A DNA stretch of 64,000 nt, taken from positions 124,001 through 188,000 of the forward strand of contig CALHGE010000013.1 of the NCBI GenBank assembly GCA_938029725.1, given 5' to 3'. The translations under genes and the position numbers were made by a program. The DNA comes from an uncultured Flavobacteriaceae bacterium. GTDB lineage: Bacteria; Bacteroidota; Bacteroidia; Flavobacteriales; Flavobacteriaceae. Under the pieces are notes generated by a model, which saw nothing but the letters and a program-made list of their open reading frames with translations, made no database searches and was not told the DNA's origin. How positions within the stretch are numbered: the stretch's first letter is position 1; every line of letters starts with the position of its first letter. Below, piece after piece: positions 1 through 9,500 of the stretch.

Positions 1-533
1 GAGTTTACCCTGTTGATCGTATAGGAGTAGAGAAGATTGTACCCTTTACTTCAAAATTACTACTTTAACAAGTATCGGAATACCGATTATTAATAGTGTA
101 CAGTAAAACGAAAATGAAATACGTGTTTCACCAAAAATTCAAGTAGTTTCTTATATTCTTTAAATGTTCTAAATTTTTAATCACGTAAGGTATTCTATAC
201 CATAGAAATTGGATGATATACAATTTATGCGAAAGAAAAAAATGATAAAAGCATGGTTAGGCCAGCTCATTTTTATTTTGATATTCCTAAATTTTTTAGA
301 GCAAATAATACTGATGTAAATAATGCTTTTACTTTATTAAAAATTACAGTTCATCTCAGCATGCCATTTTTGATCGCTATGCCAAGCTATTGGCATTTTT
401 AACCGCTAGCCTATTTAAATGGGGTGAGAGAATACCAAGTAAAAATCCACTTCCGAAGCGTGTTGGTGTTTTTGAGTATTGGAGGTCAAAAAATCATAGG
501 CCATCTCAGCTTAAAATGCGAATTCATGTTTAC
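1..533. other. Intergenic stretch, no confident gene
   Basis: No reading frame here resembles a known protein. A frame open from base 3 to a stop at about base 65 could be the last 21 codons of a plus-strand gene that begins outside the window, but it is too short to identify. A 49-codon frame from an ATG near 253 has no recognisable motif and is probably spurious. The right part (441-547) is a repeat copy described separately. Confidence 0.5.
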
Positions 534-547
534 AAAAAAAGTGATTT
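441..547. repeat. Direct repeat copy A bracketing the SprB-like gene
   Basis: This ~107-bp stretch matches 12723-12830 in the same orientation at about 88% by manual alignment, with one single-base length difference in an A tract. Copy A lies just downstream of the SprB-like giant gene and copy B just upstream of it, so the 11.9-kb gene sits between direct repeats. Copy A contains the left arm of the terminator hairpin at 534-569. Copy B has lost the right arm. Confidence 0.75.
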
Positions 548-569
548 GCGTTTACAAATCACTTTTTTT
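534..569 (-). terminator. Rho-independent terminator of the SprB-like gene
   Basis: A perfect 15-bp inverted repeat (arms 534-548 and 555-569, 6-base loop) has an A run on one flank and a T run on the other, so it can work in both directions. It begins 25 bases past the stop codon of the minus-strand giant gene, which makes it the natural terminator of that gene. Confidence 0.8.
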
Positions 570-594
570 TAGGGCTATTCGTTAGACTTCCGTG

Positions 595-3500
595 TTAGCG
601 ATACAAGGTAAAGTGTCCGACAAACTCTCGTTCGTCATTTTCACCGTTAAGTTTTAATACATACCAGTAATCACCAGTAGGCAATGGATTTTTGTTATAG
701 AGGCCATCCCATCCGTTTCGGTTGACCACATCATCTCCAACTACCCTACCGTAACGATCGTAAATTTTAATTACAATTTCGGGCCAACCTTCAATATTTC
801 TAGGCAACCAGCGATCATTTTGTCCATCTCCGTCTGGGGTAAAGAAATTGGGTATTTCAATATCTACAAACTCCATTTCTATTGTTGCAATTGCCTCACA
901 GCCGTTTTGATCCATAACCCGAACTACATAAGTACCACTTCTATTGATTCGGTAAGTATTGTCAGTACCATTATTGATATCGTTAAAATAAAAGGTATAA
1001 CTGGGTACCCCTCCCGCTGCAATGGCTGTAATCTCATTGAGATTGTTTTGCTCTAAGAGTAGCGTAAGCGGTTCAAAAGCTTGAATTTCAAATTGAATAT
1101 CACGAGGACAACCACCAGAATGCTCTATTCTTAGATAATGTGAACCCGGAGCAATATTTCTGAAATCTGGAGTTAATTGCAAATCACTCGGGTCTGTTGA
1201 ATCCAAAGCATAGAGAACATCTCCGATAACACTTGGGTCTTCAAACGTAATATTTATATAATTTTCAGGTGTATCTTCTGTACATTCATAGATTGGAACC
1301 ACGGTGGCGTTCAAGTTAACGCCAGGTTCAATAGTGACCGCCAAATCAAGCTGGCATCCATTTGCATCTTCAACGAAGATAATATACCCTCCTGCAGCCA
1401 TTTCGGTAAAGGAAAGCCTATCTTCTACAAAACTAGATTCACTACTTAGACGCGTACTATATGGCGCTGTACCACCTGTGACATCAAGCGTAATAGCACC
1501 ATTCATATCACCTTCGCAAGTCTCTGAAATAGTCGTTATTGCAATCACCATTTCAGTAGCAGGTTCAATAGTAAATTCTTCAATAAAAAAGCAACCATTA
1601 CTGTCTTGCGCTATTACAGTGTAGGTACCTGGTACCAGGTCTTCAAAACGATAATAACCTAGAGGAAGCCCTTGTTCAGGATCTTCATCAAAAAACTGGT
1701 CAAGGTTAGGAGATATGGCAAATTGATAGCCACCACCGCCGCCTGACAACATTAGCGTAATAGAACCATCTAAGGCATCAACACAAGTTTCTGGTGTAAA
1801 CTCACTATTAAATATTAAGGGTTCTGGATTTGCAATAGAAACAAGTTCTTCGTCAGGGTCACATCCTCCCTCGCTAGTTACTCTTACTGTATAGTCTCCT
1901 GGAGCTAGATCTTCAAAAACCGCTTTACGAATATCTGTTTGCGTGTATACAACAGCCCCTGCTAAAATCAAATCAAAAGTATATACCCCAATACCGCCAA
2001 TGGCCGAAACGTAAATCGAAGCTGTTGTCGCGTCAGCACAGCTTACAGATGTACTTGCAAAATCGATACTTAATTGGACAGGAGGGATTTCTGGAACTAC
2101 CACAGGTACCTGACCTAAGGTTTCGCAATTATTCGCATCCGTTACACGAACCCTATAAATTCCTGCATCACCTACTGAAAAGATAGGATCTAGTTGATAA
2201 GAAGTGATGATATTTCCTAAGTTATCCTCTAATTGATACAAGTAAGGCGCCGTTCCACCTATAGCGGTAGCGGTAACTTCCGCAGGGCTTTCACAGGTCA
2301 TCGCTGTTGTCAAAGCTACCTCTGCCAAAAGCTGGTCTGGACCGTCCAAGAAAATAATAGAGGTAGTATCACTACAACCCATATCATCGATTACGGTTAC
2401 ACTATAGTAGCCTTCACCAAGGAAATTAAATTCATTGCTTTGCTGCGGAACAGTTGGTGTAAATTCAATACTACTTCCTGTTTCGTCATAGTAATTGATG
2501 AAATAGTTATAATTTGTAGAACCACCAAGGGCAACTGCTACAATCATACCATCAGGGTTATCATAACAAACTGGTGCTGTTCCAGTAGCCGTTGCGACGA
2601 TATTTGGAGTTGCATCAATCGTTGCGGAATAAGTGACTAGGCAACCTTGCGAATCGACCACCTGAATGGTATAATCTCCTGATTGAAGTTCGGTAAATAC
2701 CGTGGCGTAAATATCGTTTACAAGCGGATATACTTGTCCGCTAGCGTGTGTCAAACTTATGTCATACGGAGCATATCCTCCTTGAGCAACAACACTAATC
2801 TCACCCATGTCATTTGGACAACCGGATGCCAACAAACTAGTTACTGTAGCTTGTAATACTGCTGATGGCGACTGAATTGTAGCCACTAAAGTTTCATCTT
2901 CTGTACAGTATGGGTAGTCAAGCGCTAACACGCTTATAAAATAGTTGCCTGCAGGCATATTGGAAATCAAGAGTGGATGTGCCGTTACGCTTGTATCACT
3001 CACCCCGGCAGTAGTACCGTCTTCATTGAATACCTCATAATTATAGGCACCGCTATAGCCTGTAAAGCTTAGCTCAAGGGTACCATTTGTATCTCCGAAG
3101 CATGTAATTGGAGTTGCAGCGGTTAGTGCTACATTCCATTGTGGCCTTGGATCAATACTATGAGCTATCAACTCATAACAACCCGTTACATTGTCAGTTA
3201 CTTTTATATTATATATGCCTGGTGCTATCAAATTAAAGACCGCATTATTTGTCGTAAGGTTTGCTTGTAGCTCTCCCGTCTCCAATAATTCAAATGTAAG
3301 ATCAACAGGTATTGAATGCCCGGTAGAAGTCACTGTAATTTCCTGCCCGGTAGGGCAGTCCGCTACCCCCTCGGTAATGGCAAGAGCAATTACAGGTAGT
3401 GGTTCTACTGTTATCGTAGGCAAAGGAAGTTCACAAGCATTTTGATCACGAATAACAAGGGTATAATCTCCCGCTACGGTAACTTGATGACTGATTGATG

Positions 3501-6500
3501 TTCCTGTTATGGGAAAGTAGTTTGTTCCATCAATGGTATAGAAATAACCTGGAGTGCCACCGCCTATATTCGCAACGTCTATTGTAGCTACGTTTACAAG
3601 GTTATTTATATCGCAAGCAAATGGATTTACAACCGGATTATTCGCCGTTAACGGGCTAGGATCTAGTATCGCTACTTGGTCAATCGCAATACAATTACGA
3701 CCAGAACTAACAGTGATATTGTAAATACCGGGGGCTAAACTTGTAAACACAGAACTACTCTGGCTAACCGGGGCTGAACCAGTGGTACTGTTTTCGATGC
3801 TAAAAGTATAAATAGGATTATCGTTTACCCCAGCACTAGGCACCTCCATATTGATGCTTATCGTTCCATCAGATGCTCCAGCACAACTCACGTCTGTAAA
3901 ATCTGTTGGCAATAAGGTAACAGGTGTTGGTTCTTCTAATGAAACTGGCGCGTCAGCGATACATGATAGCGGTGTTAAAGGTAAATCGGTGACACGAACG
4001 ATATAGTCACCAAAAGCTAGACCAGTAAATTGGTTTCCTGTTGGAGATAAGCCTGTATCAGTCAATGCAACAGCATTCAACAGTGTTACTAGGTAACTGG
4101 CATCGCCTCCTAAAACAGCGAACTCAATAACGCCGTCATTTGCACCACAAGTTGGTTGCGCAACTACTACAGCACTTATCAATAGCTCTGGGTCGATAGT
4201 TATATTCTCTATTTCGCCACACCCATTAGCATCTCTAATTTCTACAGAATGAAGACCAGCGTTCTGGTTCGAATAGGTATGAGGGAAGCTCGCAATGCTT
4301 TCGAAGGCATTTCCGTCTAAACTCATGGTATATGGGGCGACACCAAAGTTAACCCCATCTAAAGAGACCCTAATGTCAAAACTTCCTTCTGCCGCGCACT
4401 CATCATCAATTGCTAAAGCAATGTCTGGTGTAGTATCAGTATCCACAGTAATCTCTATCGGTAAAGAAATCACACAATTATTTGCATCTTGTACATAGAT
4501 ATCCCAATCAAGACTAGTGCTTGGGTCTAATTCAACGGTATTGTCAAACGGATAAACACCTGGATCGCCAGCACCTCGTATAGAAGCTCCAAAGGAGTAT
4601 GGCCCTGTGCCGCCGGTAGCCTGAACGGTAACAATGGCATTGACTTCATTACAATTGGCATTTACATTGCTCACCAGCTGTGCGACTAAAGGTTCAGGTG
4701 CATCAATAGTTATATTGTTTGATGTTCCAACACATTGTGGAAAGTCTGTCTCCGTAATTTGAACAGAATAAATCCCCGCTGAAAGCGTCGTAGCAGCAGT
4801 GAACACATAAGGGCTAGTAGTAGCATTATCAGAACCACTTGCTCCTGCTATAAATGCTCCAGCGCTATCGAGTACTTGATAATTAAACGCACCTAAGTAG
4901 CCCGTTATGGAAACCTGTATTTCACCATTAGCGCTATCACTACAAGTAGCATCATTAGTTACTGTGGCGATTAGCTCAATAAGATCATAAGGTGCAACAA
5001 TATGCTCTATAATCACCGAGCAATTTGTAGTGGTATCTATTACTTCATAGATGTAAGTACCCACTTGTGTCAAGACAATATTTGCTGGGTCAGCCACAAC
5101 TGCGCCACTCGGTAGCTCAGTATAGGTATATGTTCCTAAACCGCCAGATGCATTTATTGAAATAACTTGTTGGTTATCTGTACAATCCATTGGCCCATCA
5201 TCAGAAATACTAGCGATTACCTCTTGTCTTACAGGAATAGCAACTAGAGCTGTAGCAATACAACCCTTAGCATCTCTCACAACAACAGTAACATCTGGAG
5301 AACCAAAGGGCACTTGATAGGTATTACTTGGTTGAAAATTAGCTCCATTGTCAAAACTGTAAACATAGGATGCCGTGCCAGAAGGATTTCCAGTACCGTC
5401 ATTATTTATGACCACCGTGATGGTACTAGCATCATCATCACAGCTGAAGTCAGAACGATTAGCAGTTATTTCCAATTGACTAGGCTCATTTACGTCAATC
5501 GCATCAGTATCTTGACAACCTTTACCTGAGATCACGGTAATATTATAGGTACCCTGAGTCAATCCATTGAAAACATTAGATGGTTGCGTTGTTGTACCAC
5601 CGTCAAGGCTATACAAATAAGGTGTGTCGATATTACCAGCGATAAGATTTACAGTTATGGTACCATCACTTCCACCAAAACAGCTAACATCAGTTGCCAC
5701 CAATGTAAAGCTTGGAATAGCTGGCGCAGCTAAGGTTACCGTAACCTGTTCTACACAATTTGTTATGGTATCTGTAAGCTCGAATGTGTAGGCCACAGAA
5801 TGTGTTAGTCCTGTAAAAACACCGCTCGTATTGTTTGCTCCTGCGGGAGTGATTTGACTAAAGGAATAGGTTCCTGAACCACCATTTGCAAAAACGCTTA
5901 CTGCTCCTGAATTAGCAGGATCACAGTTTTCACCAGCGGTTATATTTGCGAGAATAGTTAGCGGCGGGTATATGGTAAAAGCTTCAAAATCGCTACATCC
6001 GTTTAGGTCTATAAGTTCAATAGAGTGCGGACCTGAGCTTAAATTGGAAACCGTCATGGTATCTCCTGTATTAACCAAGCCAGGTACGGACTGAGCTGCA
6101 CCGCCATCCACACGTATCGCGTGTGGTGCTACACCAGCCAGGTCTAAAGTAATAGAAACGCTAAAGGCGCCTTCCTCCGCAGCACACTGGTCGCCAACAA
6201 CGACTGTAATAGCAGGTTCTGGGTCTGTAGGCACTAGTACTGGCGCTGGTTGAATACACCCAAAGGCATCTTTTACGTAAACGATATAATCACCGCCTTC
6301 TACATTGAAAACATTGTTTGAAGTACCTGCCCAAGTAATTTGAGTTGGCGCGATAGCTGTGCTTAGAGCAATTTGAAATTCATAAGGTGCTCGACCGAAT
6401 TGGCCGTTGGCAGCTACTTGACCAGCATTAAGGTTACAATTATCATTTTTCACCAAATTCGCATTGGCGACAAGCTGTACGGAAGCTTCTTCAATTGTAA

Positions 6501-9500
6501 AGGTCTCAGAAGCCACAGAGCATCCGGGGAAAGAACCACCTTGCTCAGTAAATAAAATATAATAAACCCCAGGAGGTAAAGGACCGAAATCAGTCTCCGA
6601 TATTGGCACCACGGCAGATGGTGGTGTAAACGTTGTGAAGTCCGTTATTCCTGTAGTTAGATTGGATTGAAAATTGAAAATCTCGTAGTCTACTTGAGTA
6701 ACATTCGGATCATAATTATCAAAAGTAAAACTTACTGAACCATCGGCACTACCTGTACAACTTACATTAGACACTAGATCCAAAGTTGAAGTTAGGTCTG
6801 AGGGGCTGTCAATAGGTGCCGCTGCAGTTTCGAAATAGTAACAGCGCGTTGCATTGTCAAAAACTACAAAGGTGTATGTAATTCCAGGAATCAATCCGGT
6901 AATCGTAGCTGTATCACCATTTACCACATCTGAACCTTGATAGTTATTGGAATATGGTGGGGAATAGTATTCGAGTACGGCAAATTCATAATCATTACTT
7001 GAAAACGCCGAGGATACCGATACAATTGCTGTACCGCCTAAAGCACAGTCAGTAGTTACGGTACTTACGTCAATATCTAAATCGTCTGGCGGTGACGCGA
7101 TAATCTCATTACTAGTAATGGAACAACCATTTATATCAGTAATTTCTACGTTATAAATACCGAAATTCAAAATAGTAAAGGTATGATCTCTATTACCAGG
7201 CGAAGAGGTATACGTTTGCGTAGGCATTCCATTATTTGCGGTGAGGAAATAGGTATATTCAACCGTTCCACCAGAAACACCTGTAACAGATATGGATCCT
7301 GGAATGGTATTGTTAGTAGGATCTGTACCTGCCGAGTCGCATTGAATATCGGTTAGGGCAATGGTATATGTAATTAGGTCTGGCTCTCCAATAACAATGA
7401 CCTCCATATCTGTACATGAATTTGAATCGGTAACAGTAACCTCGTAGGTTCCTGCTGGAAGTCCGGAAGTTTGTGTACCGTAATTAGTCGCTGTAGTGGT
7501 ATTGACTACGGAAACTGTGAAAGGAGCAACGCCTTGAGTGGCATCAAAATTGACCTGAATGGTTGCGCCTGCATCGCCATTACATAAGATATCGGTGGTT
7601 TGCACCAAAGCGCTAATAACAGGGCTAAGAATCGGAACAATAGTAGCTTGGGTAATTACTGTGCAATCACGACTATCGGTAATTCTAAAATCATATGTAC
7701 CAGCGGTAGCGGTACTATAGCTGAAATTGCTACCAACGATTGCAAGGGGTGCTCCCCAAGTTACTCCGCCGTTCGAACTAACTTCATATGTGGTATATGG
7801 AGTATAGCCATTTGAAATTGCTACATCAATAATTGCATCAGGGGCAACAGTACAATCCAAAGCTTTCGTGACCACTGCGGATGCTATCAACTGTGAATTA
7901 ATAGTTTCTGCAAGTATATTTGAAACACATCCAAAGGCATCTATCGCCTGAATATTATATGCTTTTGGTATCAAGTTTGAAATGGTAAACGGATTACCAA
8001 TTGCTGAAATAGGACTGCCACCATCTATACTATAAGCATATGGAGCAACGCCACCAGTGACGTTAATTACAAAAGAGGCTTGGTTGCTACTGTCATAACA
8101 AAAGTCTGAAGCAGCCATAGCGATAATTGGTGCTTGTGCAGCAGCAATAGTTATCGGTTTCGCTACGATACATCCACCAGAATCACGCACATAAATGGTA
8201 TAGGTACCTGCGGAGACATTGGTAAAAACATTGTTGCTCTGATAAGCATAAACCATGACCGGACCAACCGTATTTTCAAGCTGATATTCATAGCTACCCC
8301 ATCCTGCAATTGGAGTGATTGTTATTGTTGCATCCTGAATACAGGTAACCGGTGTATTGGTAAAGGTAAAATCTAATGCTGCGATCGGTTCATTGATTGT
8401 GGTGACTATGGTCGCCGTACAAGTTGTGGTATCATCGGTAATCGTAACTGTATAAGTATCTGCAACTAGACTGCTAACTGCAATTGCTGTTGTCAGGTTA
8501 ATATTATTCTGACTTTGAACTACAGTTGCGCTGCTATTTTCAACAAAATAACTGTACGTGGTCGCAAAATCTCTTACTGTAAATGAAAATTCACCATCGG
8601 CCTCGCCAAAACAACTGGCATTACTTGTTAATTGCGAAAAGACATTGACTCTTGGAATATCTACTACCGTATAGCTCTGTTCAATTTCACAACCTTTTGT
8701 ATCGGTGACGTAAAAGGTGTAAGCTCCTGGAGCGAGACCTGTAAACACTCCTGTTGATGCACCTGTAGTATTTGCTATCGCGGCCGCCGGGGCGGTAATT
8801 TCAAAAGCAAAAGGTCCATTGCCATTGACAACAGTAACCGTAACATCTGAAACTATTGCAGGACAGGTTGCTGCCGTTGCTGCAAATGCCAATTCAGTCG
8901 GAGGATTTAATGGATCGATAGTGATGGCTGGAGTTACTTCTGTACAACCATTGGTATCTCTTACCGAAATCGTATATGTTCCTGCGGTGATACCTGTACT
9001 AAATGTATCAGAAAGCTGGAAGTTAAGCCCATCTATACTAAAAGTATAGCCTGGTGTGCCCCCTGAATACCCAACCGCCTGAATAGTAGCAGAAAGATTA
9101 TCACAACGAAAATCTGTTCGTACATTTATAATCCCCGGAAGTAAAGCAGGAGGTGCCGTCAAGGTCACATCACCAACAAAAACGCACCCTTTGGAGTCCG
9201 TTACCGTATAGTTATAGGTGCCAGCTATCAAACTCGGATATGTGGTTTGAACCGATGGGGTACTGCCATCAAATACAATTTGGTAAGGAGGTGTACCTCC
9301 CGAAATTTGAAGTTCTACAATACCATCAGCACTAGTACTACAAAGTGGATTGGTCACTACTTCTACAACCGCAGGCGGATTGTTTGCAGTCACCACGACT
9401 TGATTGGTTGTTACCGAACAACCTTCTGTATCTGTGATAATAAATTCATAGGTTCCGGTGGTGGTGGTAAAATAGGAGAATGGAATACTTGGCACAGCTG

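Noticed and set aside
390-572. 60-codon plus-strand frame at the left edge
   Set aside because: It runs through the repeat and terminator hairpin and encodes nothing recognisable.
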